64,000 nt of DNA from contig NW_025936627.1 of the NCBI RefSeq assembly GCF_000764305.2, forward strand, positions 1 through 64,000, written 5' to 3'. The DNA is from Hyalella azteca (taxonomy: Eukaryota; Arthropoda; Malacostraca; Amphipoda; Hyalellidae). Both the position numbers and the translations under genes were made by a program. Numbering within the stretch: the first letter of the stretch is position 1; every line of letters starts with the position of its first letter. Shown here one piece after another: positions 1 through 13,310 of the stretch. Under the pieces are notes generated by a model that saw nothing but the letters and a program-made list of their open reading frames with translations, ran no database searches and had not been told where the DNA came from.

Positions 1-158
1 TAATTAAGTAACGTAATATACGTAATTATATATACGTAATTAAGGTGGGCTGGCGTCAGTACTGCGAATTACTGACGACACTGCAGGACAGAACTTGACG
101 CGCCACGACAGCTCACCGCAGTAAACAAAGTTTGAGAAACAAAACATGTAATACAATA

Positions 159-253
159 CAGGTGCAGAGCACCCTGTATGCTCTGTGTGTGTAATACAAT
201 TGCCACCCCCGCCAGGTGCAGAGCGCCCTGTATGCTCTGTGTGTGTAATACAA
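159..253. repeat. Two direct 41-bp repeats
   Basis: A 41-bp segment at 159-199 recurs at 213-253 with a single mismatch. Each copy holds the inverted pair CAGAGC/GCTCTG, so it could form a small hairpin. No gene is evident here; open frames across it on the minus strand are low-complexity. Confidence 0.7.
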
Positions 254-479
254 AAAGCAACTGTACTAAAAGGAACATTCAAGTGGCTAGCAATCTTCCT
301 ATAACTTTCTCCTTCCTTCCAACTTTCTCCTTCCAGCTTCAGCAACAGCTCTAAACCACAGGAGTAAATGTACATTCAAGTGAACCATGGTGGGTTATTC
401 AGACTGAAACATCCAAAATTCAACTTAAACCGATGAAGGGTGTGTACAACGTCAATACAAACTTATCAATTGAAATGGC

Positions 480-582
480 AGGAGAGACTCAGGCGGATAA
501 ACACGGAGACTCAGGTCAACCACTCTCACGATGTCAAGACAGCATCGGCCGCACACGGTCAGTCAGCGGAGCTGGAAGACAA
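480..582 (+). other. Possible exon end with strong donor (uncertain)
   Basis: An open frame ends at a near-consensus donor, GACAA then GTAAGAAG at 583. The frame reading INTETQVNHSHD...AELEDK is hydrophilic and looks protein-like, but a second frame is open here as well. No acceptor could be fixed and no homology is recognised. It might be an upstream exon of the zinc-finger family, or chance. Confidence 0.15.
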
Positions 583-881
583 GTAAGAAGTCATGTCCAT
601 AGAACCAGGCCTGTAAATAATGTAAGAAGTAAACGCATGAATCAAAGTGAAAGTGCACAAAAAGTTTTAAAATGTTTTTACGCGAACTCGGATTCTGTTT
701 TGAACAAAAAAAGTGAACTGTTAGCTGTAATCGCCACCGAGTGCATATAGACGTTATTTGTATTACAGAATTATCCCTAAAAATCACGGGGGGAAAATTG
801 TGCCTGTTGAATTTCAGTTGCCATGTTTGGATTATTTTCATAACTTGAATGAAGAGCAGTCCAGTAGAGGTGTAGTTCTGT

Positions 882-1614
882 GGGAGTTCTGGACAATAGT
901 TGATGGTTCTGTACAATAGTTGATGGAAAGTTCTAGACAATAGTTGATGGGAAGTTCTGGACAATGGTTGATGGGAAGTTCTGGACAATAGTTGATGGTT
1001 CCGTACAATAGTTGATGGAAAGTTCTGGACAATTGTTGATTCGAAGTTCTGGACAATAGTTGATGGGAAGTTCTGGACAATAGTTGATGGAAAGTTCAAT
1101 ACAATAGTTGATGAAAAGTTCTGGACAATAATTGATGAGAAGTTCTGGACAATAGTTGATGGTTCCGTACAATAGTTGATGGAAAGTTCTGGACAATAAT
1201 TGTTGATTCGAAGTTCTGGACAATAGTTGATGGAAAGTTCTGGACAACAAATCATGGTTCTGTACAATATTTTATGGAAAGTACTGGACAATATAGTTGA
1301 TTGTTCTCTACAATAGTTGATGGAAAGTTCTGCACAATTGTTGATGGAAAGTTCTGGACAATAATTGTTGATTCGAAGTTCTGGACAATAGTTGATGGAA
1401 AGTTCTGGGCAACAAATCATGGTTCTGTACAATATTTTATGGAAAGTACTGGACAATAGTTGATTGTTTTGTACAATAGTTGATGGGAAGTTCTGCACAA
1501 TTGTTGATGGGAAGTTCTGGACAAAAGCTGATGGTTCTGTACAATATTTGATGGAAAGTTCTAGACGAAGTTCAGGGGAAGTTCAGGACAATAGTTGTTG
1601 GGAAGTACTGGACT
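882..1614. repeat. 24-bp minisatellite with 165-bp higher-order period
   Basis: About 30 degenerate copies of a 24-bp unit containing GTTCTGGACAATAGTTGATG run head to tail. Within 1200-1500 a longer block, marked by AACAAATCAT at 1246 and again at 1411, repeats with a 165-bp period, so the array has begun to form a higher-order repeat. The long frames across it on the minus strand (Ser-Arg-Thr-His-Gln-Leu repeats) only translate the satellite. Confidence 0.9.
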
Positions 1615-1619
1615 CAGAA

Positions 1620-4185
1620 ATTGGTACAAAATATGTCCTATTAATTTCTCGTACATTTTAGAATGAATATTATAATTAATTGGCTGGTATTCCAGAATTT
1701 GCATGTTAAATTTGTTTCATCTTCCATTCCGATTCATATTTATTTGCATCCTCTTAAAAAAGTATAAAAATTATTACGATGGCGCATCAGCTGTATGCAA
1801 TATTAGGAGTAGATATATGTCCTTTCAGTGGACATCTTATTTTGTTTGGTAAATTATGACGTTGCTCGGATGAGTGACCTACAAGTGATAAGATATAATA
1901 GGAAGATGAAAAAATTATTAATGGAGCAAAAAAAAATTTTTTTGAAACAAGCTTCTAAACTATTCAGTAGCATTGAATTGTTGATCGCAGTGGAAACTTC
2001 CGCACTGTTTAAAAAACCGAAATTCGTAATTAGCATCAAGGACAAAATAATGATACGTTAATTAAATTTTTTTTAATTTAATAGCAAAATGAAAGCCAGC
2101 ATTATATAATCATATTTTAAATAAAACCTTTCAGTCCAGCTTCTAAATCACTTTAATAATATCGAGCTTACAAGAAATGAAATCAAGATAAACCTAAGAG
2201 GCTTCTTTTCGCTATTTACCCCTTCATTGGCCAATTTAGATTTTAATCTCCTCTGCAGCAACATTTTCTTAATTATTCCAAATACGAACTGCAAAAATGG
2301 AGAAATTTACAAGCCAGTATATTAGACAAATACTACCTACAATAATGATGTAGCAGTCTGTTAATGTTAATATGTACCGATGAAGAACAAATCAGTCCTG
2401 GCGCCAAATGCTTCACTGTAGTTGTGACCTCTACCCTGTTTATGGTGGTTGTTGACTGCCGAGGCTTGAGGTGAAAATGACGTTATTCTAGGTCTAATGT
2501 GGGTTGTGTGAAACCCATTTGCGATGAACACTCTGTTGCAAAGACAACATGCATAACTTGCGAAAAAGTCAACGAATTATATGTATATTTATTTCAGTAT
2601 AATATAAATGGAGGTTTTTATGTTTATAATACTAAAATTTCGTTTTAGAAGAAAATATTATTTTTCCATGGATTATTTTCGGTCAAAAGATATGAAGGTA
2701 CACTTGTGCAAATTCAACATGCTTCTCTACCTCTCATCTCGGAAGGGGTGGTGATATTTTATTGAAATTTGGCCTATATATTAAGGACCAAAACTGCAGA
2801 GGTGGCATCAAATTCCAACCCTCTGCTGCTTTTGGAAATGAAGTCAACGCTTTTAAAAAATGGAATAGTTACAATTGTACCTACTTAGCCTAACAAGGGT
2901 TAAGCTTCATTTGTCATAAATATCTAACAATAATCCCAAGGTTTGATTTAGGGAAGCAACGTTCTATGTAAAGAAATTTCAGAATTTGCTGCTTTTCGAC
3001 GTATGGACGTTGGGTCATTCCTGCGAGCAACGTCATATATAAACAATAATCCCCCAAGTTAACCAAAGGACATATTTTTCTCCTTCCTATTACGGAGTCG
3101 GCTAATGGCCGAATTAAATTTACTTAGTTTTTAGTGGAAATAATCAGTTTAATACATCTGAAATCGTGATAACAGGCTAACCGCGGAAAAGATTCTGCTT
3201 GTTGATTTTAAAACAGATCTGCATCGATGATATATATATTATTATCGATATTATACTTCACACTCCAGTGATTTTCAACTCCAATACTTGTATAAAATAA
3301 TTTTGTTTTTATTTTATGACAAACTATGCAATTCTTATATTCGCAACTTTGTGTTCATGATCGGGCTAAATTACTGCAATACGACAATGTAAATTAAATT
3401 AGGGCCACATTTCTCTTGATGAAGCAAGGGAGTGTATATGTTCTCCTGCAGTGACCTTCACGTGCATCCCTCTCTTGTTCTTTAGCTCTAATAATGGCCC
3501 AAGTTCTTTGCAGTTTAGCTTAGTTCGCTTGTACAGTTACTTCTTCTCGTATACTTCTAGAAATTTGCAGTACTGTAATGGGTGTCTTTGGTAAAAAAAT
3601 AACGCATGGTCGGTTGGTTGTGGTCAACAATAATTACAGTTGATATGATTTGAGGCATCGATAAATTTTGTTTCCTTCAAATATTATCCGAAGAACTTGA
3701 TTTTAATTTAAATAACAGACTAGCAAAGCTAAAACCACGTGGTATATGGAGCAGAAGCTTGCTGCGTGCGCATACAGCTTCTGAAATTTTCAAATTTTTT
3801 AGTTAGTCATAAAATACATCTGACTAATTGTACACGATTTTTGAAGGTATAAACACATTTTGCTCTGTGATGTGACAAAAATTGATCGTAAAAATCACTG
3901 GAAATTACGAAACGAATCGTATTCTGAACCGTTTTTCTGTTTTTTTGGATGTAGAGAGTGTTAATTTGATGACTTCCATGGTAAACTATCTAAACTTTAT
4001 TTGGCTGTGATTCCGCTGCTGTAGCTTTGTGTGAAATATTTTTCTTAAAAATATTTCTGCTGATTGTATATCTTATTTTCAACGTAGAATCTATGCGTGA
4101 CCTAAAATTTGGCTGCGTTTAGCGATAAATATTGATTTAAGGCTTCCACGACTTGCAAAGAAATAAATAATTTTTCGCACGTAAC
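1620..4185. other. Gene-free degenerate intronic/intergenic DNA
   Basis: No supported gene. The stretch holds decayed copies of pieces seen elsewhere in the window: 2100-2270 resembles 6555-6760, and the ATGGGT(A/G)TCTT(C/T)GGTA motif appears near 3578. A degenerate form of the CACTC-N4-GAGTG dyad lies near 3013. Confidence 0.5.
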
Positions 4186-4189
4186 AAGC

Positions 4190-4480
4190 CTCAGCAATCT
4201 AGTTTCGCATGAAGGCCGTTTCAAACGAATATTATCGTCAAACGATGCTCGTCATTCTCAGCAATTTTGACGATTATCGTCAAAATTGCTCGTTGACGAA
4301 GAAGTTATGTGCAGAGATAATGTCAAGTCACAATATTTTAATTGAACACTTGTCGGAGACTCCACCGGTTATGAACAATCCATCGTCAGTTAGCAATTCA
4401 CTTTGGCCTTATTCATGATTACGATTCACTTTGCACGAGAGATGAAAACTTAAATTGGTTAATGAAGGGCAAAGTTAGTA
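4190..4480. repeat. Conserved block A, copy 1
   Basis: First of four copies of a roughly 290-bp block, starting near the CAATCTAGTTTCGCATGAAG sequence. It opens each module. This copy alone carries an extra 30-40 bp that forms a perfect palindrome (4260-4290). A short ATG frame begins at 4209 but differs from the frame seen in the other copies. Confidence 0.7.
4260..4290. repeat. Perfect 31-bp palindrome
   Basis: AGCAATTTTGACGAT at 4260-4274, one T, then its exact reverse complement at 4276-4290. It is absent from the other three block A copies, so it arose here, perhaps by a templated switch at the pre-existing CGTCAAACGATG sequence. Confidence 0.85.
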
Positions 4481-5480
4481 TAGAAAATAATTAATTACAT
4501 GTAGTTTTAACACATTTGCTGTAATTTCAGTCGTATAGACTGACTTTACTTGTATTATTGAATTTTTTGAGTGATGGAGCGGGACTCCGTAACATAAAAT
4601 TTATAACCTAGTGAACTTACACTGACAATTTCAATGCTTTAATTTCTTGTAAATAATCTATTCAAACAATTTTTCTTCAATAATGTTTGTTCGGTCATTA
4701 TGATAGTGTTCATTGAGATCAACAAACTTAAATTATTCTAAAGACTATTTTTCGAATGCTTTCATAAAACAGTTGACATAGCATGCCTGCTTAGAAAGCC
4801 CATCTACCGCAGTTACTTGGTACGATAAGTTCACTCTTTCGAGCAATCTCAAAAATAGGTAAGGGAAAAAGTGAAATATAGAAAACTTAAATTCGTGCAG
4901 TAATTAATCATGACCGTAGAAAGTTTACTAGGATTTTAGTGAGAAAAGTACCAAAATTGATTGTTTTACATTCAAATCAAGAATTAGGTTCGTAAAAGGT
5001 AATGAACAATGAATTGTGTAATTTGAGTGCATTATATTTTATAATCAATTTCTACGTTTAATAATTTTGAAACATGATATACGGCCAAAATTTTTCAATA
5101 ATTTTTTATAGCTAACTATGCCAGTTGGAATATTTTACGCGGAATTACATGCCCATCTACATAGTCGAAAACGAGCTTTCGGCCCCGCTAGTCTGCTCTA
5201 GAAACTAAGTTCCTATCCATTTGATTGTTTGTAAGTAGAATTATTTTACCTATAAATTCCTCAAGTTAGATTTTACTGCTGACTTTTCCCTAGGCAAGTT
5301 GATCACCTCAGTGACCTGACCATACATAACTTTTTAGCGAAGATACCCATAAATTTTTGCAATTTTCTCGTAGCACATAAGAAAAAAATGGTCATAGCTT
5401 AAATTAGGACACTGAGCTAAAACGCGAGAATGTGAGAAATGCTTGTCACGACGTAACGCTTGTTTAGGAAAGCATTTCCT

Positions 5481-5677
5481 GCCTTGTTTGTACAAAAATA
5501 TGGCTCTATGTTCGTAAATTGGTACAACTAGGAAGAAGTTGTTCTATAACGCAGGTGATGGTCTCGCTGCAGGCCTGTCTCATCGCAAATTTGGTAAATA
5601 CGAGCCGTGTTTTTACGCGAACCGCGCGTAGTTCTAATGCATACATTGAATCCTTTGACGGTTTTTATTATCTAAAC
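5481..5677 (+). other. Highly conserved block B, copy 1 (unknown exon or ncRNA?)
   Basis: About 197 bp, nearly identical in four modules (also 23298, 34779, 48725) while the flanks have diverged visibly. One + strand frame, with the core KLVQLGRSCSITQVMVSLQA, is open through all four copies until near the 3' third. It stays open here to a TAG near 5698. A probable function is implied by conservation, but none is recognised. Confidence 0.45.
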
Positions 5678-5892
5678 GTAGGTAAATCGAATTTTTAGAA
5701 TCAAGAAATCATATCGCAATGAGAGATGAAAACAATTGGTAATAATTACTAATTATCACTGACCTAATTTCTACTAGAAATATTTCTGGTAATATTTCTC
5801 TCAAATTACACTTATAATAAATAAAGCAATAAATCAGTGAGTCTAACAAATAATACGAAATTTTGATTTCACGTCAAATAGTCCATACTAAT

Positions 5893-6175
5893 TTGCTGCG
5901 CTTGAGCGGATCGCCACGCGGTTGAAATCAATAGTGTTGAAAAAAAGAGGTCAAACGCATATAATCTAGCTACTAACTTCAGATAATAAACAGAGGTCAA
6001 CTGTTACAGCAAAACGATGCGACGGCAGGCAAGGTCACATTACTCACATATTCTGCGGGACCATCTGCGCTAAGTGAAAAGATTGAGATTTTTCCAAGCA
6101 AACTGCGCGGTCCACTGGCTTTGCGCAGAGAAATGCCGGAAAATTGCACATTTCCAGGTATGATGACCGCTATGT
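5893..6175. repeat. Conserved block C, copy 1
   Basis: A GC-richer block containing GAGCGGATCGCCACGCGGTTG and the sequence around AACTGTTACAGCAAAACGATG. It follows block B by about 200-250 bp in every module (copies near 23710, 35170 and 49140). No open frame is conserved among the copies. Confidence 0.6.
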
Positions 6176-6179
6176 ACAA

Positions 6180-9100
6180 CTGTTGTAATGTCGTGACCTA
6201 TGTTTGAAATGAATTAGTTTGCCTTCAGTCATTACTTACAGTATATGCAATAATAATTTTATGTTACCAGCTTGTGCCGTTGTGCGTGGCTTGTTTTACA
6301 GAAAACGCTCCTAATAAGACAAAGAAAATCGTGAATTCCAAACCTTCTGAAGCGAATATACGTAACATCTTTAACCCATAGAAGTCTTGCTATGTAAATA
6401 TATATTCACTTTACAAAACGCTTACTCCATATGTGCCGTCAACAAATTTCGCCGCCTGGGGCGATATTATTGATTTTAGCGCTCGCGCTGATCAGCAGTT
6501 AATCGAAATTCACCTACACGCACGCGGTGCATGTACGTGAAAATTATCTAGTAATTAATTGCATAGGAAAGAAGAACATAATATAATCATATTTTCAATG
6601 AAACATTTTAGAGTCCTACTCCTATATCTTTTGAAAAATTCCAGTCTACAAGCAATCAAATAAAATGTACCTAAGTAGGTTTTTTCGTAACTTCTCTTTT
6701 CATTGGTCAATTTAGGTTTAAATATAATTCTTAAAAATTTAATCGAAACATTTTTAGCCATCGAAACATTTTAAATAAAAATTTTGGGAATTTTTTACAT
6801 TTTCATTGCTAATACATTTTTCGTTAGTGAGGAATTCACGCTTCATTTGCAGTTAATATTTAACTAATATCCTAAGGTGTGACTTGGACGATCAACGTCT
6901 GTAGTTATGAGACAATCTCAACTGCAACGTATGATCATTTGATTCTAGGGTCACTCCAGCGAGCGACTTCAAAATTAATTACTATGATTTTTATGCAATT
7001 TAATATAAATATGTTAGGCGAATCTGAATCATTACCGTATAAAGTTTACTTAGTTTTTAGTAGAAGTTTCAAACTTAACAGTTTATAAATCCAACTAGTC
7101 AGTTTGAGTGAGAATATACTACAATTTATTCATCATATAAAAGTTTTCATTGAAAATTTGAGTTACTTTCAATTTAAATTTTCTTCAGCCTCAATTTTCG
7201 TATAAAGTAATCTCATCTCATTTCATGACCAACTATGCCATTCTCAACATAAAGTTGGCTCTTGGCTGAAGCAATTATCGCATCAGCATCCATCATCCTG
7301 AGCATGCACTAAAGAACAGGAGGTCGATGGTCCGTAGGCGAAGGCCGAGAGTAAATGGCGCCGTTCGTTCCATATTTGTCTTCCATCTTAAGTTTCAGAA
7401 ACAAATTACGGACGAAAAAATGAATGGCTGAAAGTTATCTAAATCTGGACGGATTTAGGTTTGGATCCTACCACAGATACCCATAAATAAATACTTTGTT
7501 CACTACCAGAACGTAGAAAACGATATTCGATCGGGAACATATTCAAAGCTGAAATGGATTGTAAACTCATAAAATTAAGTAAAATTTGGAAGGAATTTTC
7601 ATTTAATTTACAGTATATTTTCTCGACAGGAAGCCTAGCAATAATATTAGCTCGATTTTAGTAATGGGTATCTTCGGTAAAAATGACGCATGGTTGGATG
7701 GTCAGCTAGGGCTAGGCTAACAAGAACTACAGAGTTTGATCTGATTTGGGATAGCAATAAGTAATATTCTCTTCAAATAATATTAGATGAAGCTGGTGTA
7801 ATTTAAATAGCAGACTAGCAAAGCAAAAGCTATGTATTTACTATTTAGAGCCAAAGTGTGCTGCGTGTGCCGACAGTCTCAGAAATATCCAAGTTATTAT
7901 AAGCTGCGATAAAATAATTGAAAGATTACAAGCAATTTTCGAGAGTAAAAAAGAGTAAAATGAACTATTTTAGAGTTTACTATATTTTCAACAATTTCTT
8001 TGTTCTATGGATACTAAAAATTATTCAATTGATATCATTTACTACAAATTATGTAATATTTAAGTTTTAGTGATTCAGCTTCGCTATCGAAGGACGGAAT
8101 ATGTCCTATAGCAATTTTTGTTGCTTATGGCTGAATTAATATCCTTGTTGATTCTTGTTCAACCATGATTCATATTTCTAACCCGAGATTCCCCCATTCT
8201 TTGCAGTTTAGCTTAGTTCATCAATGCAATGACTATGTTTTTTAACGCACTACTAGAAAATTGCAAGAAAGTGATGGATATCTTTGGTAAAAACTGATTG
8301 TCGAATCAGTTTGTGTCGAATGTTCATTTATGTACGAGTAGCAAGAAATTCACTCGTGGTTTCACATGTAAAATTTTCAAGTTTTATTCTCTTCGAATAT
8401 CATCAGATGGAGCGGAGCCTAATTTTATGAGCAACCTAGCAATGCCACAGCTACGTATACAGATCCGAAGCTGCGGATATAACTTCTGGAATTTTGAGGT
8501 TGAAATAGTTTGCTATAAAATATAATTAATCAATATCCTACAAATTTCAGAAACAAATAGCATGGTACAAAGGAATTTGTACAAAATTTATAGTGTCAAA
8601 TGTGTTTTCACTACGGAAGGAACGATAGGTTCAACTGTTTATTCGTTTCTGGGAAACAAATGGCCCAAACTTGATTACTTCCTCTGAAAACTATGTAAAA
8701 TTTTGCTGGCTGTGGTTCACCTCGCTAGGTGGTTTTAAGAAAATGTTGGCTGTACAATATTTGATGATTAAGTTCTACTTTAAACTTGGTGTCCCTTGAT
8801 GGAGTGAGATATTAAAAAGGAATAGATACTCGCATGAAGCAAGTCTTAGATATCAATGTATAATAGCTGGAGCACAAAATTACTGGAAAGATAGGAAGTA
8901 AACGAAGGCAGATTCAAACAAATATTAACGTCGAACGATGTTTATATTCTTATTTGAGAGGTTAACAGTAGAGAAAATGCCGAGTAAACTCACCATATTT
9001 TGATTGAAAATGCTTTGGATATCAGCTCCAGCATCAAATAAAAAACTATTGCGAATAAATTATTATGATTAAGTTAAATAAAGAGATTATTGAGCAAATT

Positions 9101-9510
9101 AGCTAATGAATTAGTGAAGAAACTAATTAGCTAATGAATTAGTGAGGAAACTAATCTGGGACTTATTTTATCACTTTCTGGTTACTTGCTATATACTATA
9201 CTGGGCATAAAACCGAGGTATATCGGAATAAATATCTATTGTGATCTATGATATGATTAATGATAAAAGAACTTGATTCACTACTCAATTAATATTTGCT
9301 AATAATACAAGTATGTTACATTTGATTGATTAAAATTTTTAAATGAAAATGGAGCTGGACTATGAAACGTTTCATTAAAAATATCATGAATTTATATTGA
9401 GTTTTTTTAATCAAATACCTTGGTAGATTTTTGAGCCTCATGTATCCATATGACTTGTTTGAAACTTCATTTGTATAGAATACAAGTTTTCTAATGCTTT
9501 CTCATACATG
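6180..9510. other. Repetitive intron-like DNA, no gene seen
   Basis: This stretch holds older, decayed sub-repeats. ATGGGTATCTTCGGTA-type motifs occur at 7664 and 8274, and a mismatched GTCACTC-GAGCGAC dyad at 6941. No open frame here is shared with another module. Confidence 0.5.
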
Positions 9511-10350
9511 TAACGATGCTAGTCTCAGTCTTCTGCCTAAATTTTTAATCTAGTTTAATCTTTCGTATCAGTTTAGTAGGTCAATCATGCGAGTGACGTC
9601 AAAAATTTGCATTAATGCGAAAGATAGCTGCGAAAACTACTAAATTTTGAAACGGCTTCTCACGCCCGTAAAAAGTATACTAAGTTTTTAATGTAAAATC
9701 ATCGACTAATTGCATTAAAAGATGAATCATGTATAAGCACTCAAAAATTTCATCCGCATCAAAATTGGTGATGAAGAAATAATCGGAATTTTGAATAAAC
9801 TGATGGCATAATCCACCTTTAACTTCAATGATTCGACGTAGCTTGTACATTTATTTTATGGCAAGCTGAAGCAATCGGATTGTTCATCGAAGAAGCCTAC
9901 CACTCAGCGAACCCGAATACAGGCTTTGAGCCCCGCTGGTCTGCTCAGGAAATCACAAACACAAGAAGGCAAGCTATCCGAGAATGAGCTGAGTGTTAAT
10001 TTGATATAAATGCTTGTCTTTCTGATGAAAACGAATTATTTCAATTATAATATGTTCGAGTACAAATTTTCTGTTTTACTTATGTTTCTGTTCAATAACT
10101 TTTTTTACGTGACTACCGTAGAAAATATTATCGCGATGATGGGTATCTTCGGTAAAAGATTAAACATGACGGAGTGCTAAACTGTGCAAAATAATCGGTT
10201 TTATGGTAGATTGAAAAATGATTATATTATAAAATTACGAAATATGTTTCGAAACTAGAGTTACCAAGAAAACAGCAGTCAGAAAAATTTATATTGCTTT
10301 TCGCCGAAGAGTGAAAAAACAAAGAAAATATTTCCGCCACTTTCGCAGTA
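9511..10350. repeat. Sub-repeat S, copy 1
   Basis: One of seven S units. In order it holds a GATGCTAGTCTCAG start, a degenerate dyad (GTCAATC-N4-GAGTGAC), the element GCCCCGCTGGTCTGCTC, a stem-loop at 10101-10125 with loop TGACTAC, and ATGGGTATCTTCGGTA at 10139. Confidence 0.65.
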
Positions 10351-11259
10351 CATTTATAAAAATAATATTCTACACGATTTCTAGAGGTAAAACACACTCT
10401 GTCAGGGACGACTGATGAGTGAAAAATTATCGAGAGAAATTATTAAAAATTATGGGAGAAATAGTATTTTAAACCGTTTATCTGTTTTCTGGATGAGGAG
10501 AGTATTAATTTGATGACGACCATGGAAAACTATTTAAACTTTGTCCGTGCGTGATTTCGCGTCTCCAGCATTGGACGAAATATGTCCCTTAAATATTCTT
10601 GTCACTTCTTGTTTCTTATTTTCAACGTCACTCCTAAGAGTGACCTTACATTCGGCCGTAGCTAGAGAGAAATATCGAGTTTAGGCCAGTAGAGAAAATG
10701 CCGATAAATTCATTATATTTTAATTGAAAATTTTTTAGAACTCAGCTCCATCATCAATTAAAAAATTAAGTAAGTTGGGTATGAGCAAATGTAACGATTA
10801 AATCTTCACATAATTATTATTGGGTCATTTGACTAATGAAACGAGAAGTTAGAGAAGACACCAATATAGGATATTTTTTTTATTGATTTCTTAGTAGAAA
10901 TATTGAGGTATATAAGAATAAATAACGATTGTTATCAACTATGTAATTAATGATAAGAGATAACATTGATTCGCAACTCAATTATTTTTTGCTAATAGTT
11001 CAGGTATATTACACTTAATTGGCTGAAAATTTCAATGAAGATGGAGCTGAACTCTGAAAAGTTTCATTAAAAATGTCACAAATTTATATTGGAAATTTGT
11101 TGTTATTAAATTCCCAGGTAATTTTCGATTTGAGCCTCAATTGTCTATAATACTTGTTTGAAACTTCGTTTGTGTGGAGTAATGGTTCAATAGTTTTCGT
11201 TTACATCGATCATAATCCATGTCCATTAACTAGTTTATAAATGCTTTGTCATAGCACCC

Positions 11260-12212
11260 ACGATGCTAGTCTCAGGGCCTAGACGTATTACCACTATATA
11301 CCATATAGGTCTCATGACAGGCCCGATGTGTGTGATGAGATGTATGATGGATCTCTTGAAACGCCTGATGTAGCTCTTGAAATGCATTGTGTGTGTTTTA
11401 AGACACCCAATGTGTTAATTCATTCGTATGAGATTAGCAGGTCACTCATGCGAGTGACGTCAAAATTATCCAATCACCATAAACAAAATTGCCTAAAGGA
11501 CATTTTCGTCCTGACATTGTAGGCAGCAGACTCACCACCGTACAAAATGTAGTAAGTTTTTAAAGTAAAAGCACTAATTAATCGCATTTGCAGATGGAAT
11601 ACAGATTTTATTTCTATACTTTTGCTCACTTCGAAATAAGCGATATATATATCACCTGAATATTGGATAAAATAACGAGCATAATCTCTTTTAAATTTCA
11701 GTGATCCGATATAGATTTTAAATTAATTCTATGGCAAGCTACAGCAATTAACATGGATCTGGAAGACAGACTTGCTACTCAATACTCATTGAACCCGAAT
11801 ACAGGCTTGGAGCCCCGCTGGTCTGCTCAGGAAATTGCAGACACAAGAAGGCCGAGAATGAACTGAGCGGTAATTTGATATAAAGGCTTGTCTTTCTGAT
11901 GAACACAAATATGAACAAATATTGAACGAATTATTTCAGTTCCAATATATCTTGGGCATTGATTTTTCGTTTTGCTGATGTTACTGATAAAAAATCTTTT
12001 TCTACGTGACTCTCGTAGAAAATATGAACGTCGTCATGGGTGCCTTAGGTAGAAAATAAAATATGATGCACTCTAACTGTGCAAACAATCGGTTTTCTGG
12101 TATATTGATATTTCATTACCTAGTAAAATTACGGAATATGTTTTGATACTATATATATAAAAAATAGCAAACCTTAAAAAAAACTATAAAATATTTCCGC
12201 TACTTTCGCAGG
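11260..12212. repeat. Sub-repeat S, copy 2
   Basis: This unit holds the perfect dyad GTCACTC-ATGC-GAGTGAC at 11441-11458, the GCCCCGCTGGTCTGCTC element near 11813, and the stem-loop 11998-12022 (loop TGACTCT). It also has a roughly 150-bp segment at 11310-11430 that the older S copies lack and that S copies 3 and 6 share. Confidence 0.7.
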
Positions 12213-12243
12213 AAATTTATTAATGTACTGCGTCTTAGTACAG

Positions 12244-12640
12244 TATAGAGTTCCATAGGCGCTAAAGTTCAGCCTATCACCGATTTTACACAAGGATCGA
12301 AGTTTTATAGTACAGGGTTATTCTAAATAATGGACTCAATTTAAAAAATTCGGAATTGTTTAAGTATGAATTAACCATGAATTATTTATACACCAATAGA
12401 AAGAGAAATATCCACATTTTAAACATATTCATAAATATTGAATATGTCCCCCTTGTGCTGCACGGCAAACATCTAAACGCTAGCCAAGCTCGCCCCACAC
12501 ACAAGAAAGCATATCTTCTGTTACTGAGTGTACCGTAGCAGTGATACGGTTCTTGCCAACTGTGCACATCTAAGAAATGAGAGATGATGAGTAATACTAA
12601 ATTTGAAGTCACCACCCCCCAAATAACATAAAACTTGATA
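12244..12640. repeat. Conserved block E, copy 1
   Basis: A roughly 400-bp block, marked by TGTCCCCCTTGTGCTGCACG, that precedes the exon-bearing part of each module (also 26542, 39488, 51770, and partly 60885). It is very similar in modules 1-3. Open frames on both strands look like by-products of that identity. Confidence 0.65.
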
Positions 12641-13204
12641 TACTAGATTAACTAGAACATGCGTCAACTTCCCCGGAAAAGATTATTTGTGTGATTGAAT
12701 ATTTCTGGTCATGTTAGTTTTACGCGCGAAATCATTACCTAAATTCGAAAAATAATTATGTGAAATTATGACATTATCTCAATGAATTGATAAAAAAATA
12801 ATTTCGCATTCAACATACGAAACCTAGACCAAAAAGCAGCTAGCAATACATTAACGATCAGACACCGAGCGGAATTTATTAACTTAATCAACTCGGCAAC
12901 GACGATGAAGAATCAGATGACCAGGCACACCGGAAGAGCTATGCAATTTGTTCTTGTTGAAGTTTTGTGTGTTGAAGTGTTTGATTACTTCATTTACACT
13001 GTTATGTAACAATTTCGAAATTAGGTAATCTGTGCCTGTAGAGTATAGACTTTAAGACGATCAACTTTTTGATTCGAAGAAAAATCGTGAAACATAAGTA
13101 CATTTTAAATTCGCGTGAAAAATTCGTGGAAAGTTGTAACTAAATGTCGATTAGTAATTATAATTAATAATTGGTCTCCTAACGTGTAGAAAAAGATTAG
13201 TACT

Positions 13205-13310
13205 GTAGCCATAGCCGCGTTTGCCATCGTTGGTGTCGCGAGTGGAACATATTACGTCATCCCCACGTCACTATCGTCGGCTGCATAGAAGGTTTGGGCT
13301 GAGCTTGTGA
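13205..13310. promoter_or_regulatory. Candidate promoter/CRE-like block F, copy 1
   Basis: A GC-richer island in AT-rich DNA with two ACGTCA cores (ATF/CREB-type) about 10 bp apart, followed by CTATCGTCGGCTGC. It lies about 0.9 kb upstream of the ATG exon and is kept in all five modules. The promoter role is inference from position and composition; no TATA box was found. Confidence 0.3.

Noticed and set aside
563..1498. 311-codon minus-strand frame and several overlapping frames
   Set aside because: They translate the 24-bp minisatellite; a 24-bp period keeps frames open in several registers.
882..1614. CRISPR array
   Set aside because: Repeats are directly adjacent with no unique spacers, in eukaryotic DNA.
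11328..11522. Frame MCDEMYDGSLETPDVALEMH, repeated near 25608 and 38550
   Set aside because: Conserved only among recent copies; older S units lack the segment, and stops differ between copies. No splice sites.
12382..12615. Minus-strand frame repeated at 26673 and 39672
   Set aside because: Lies in block E, which is near-identical among three modules; module 4 breaks it. No coding signature.
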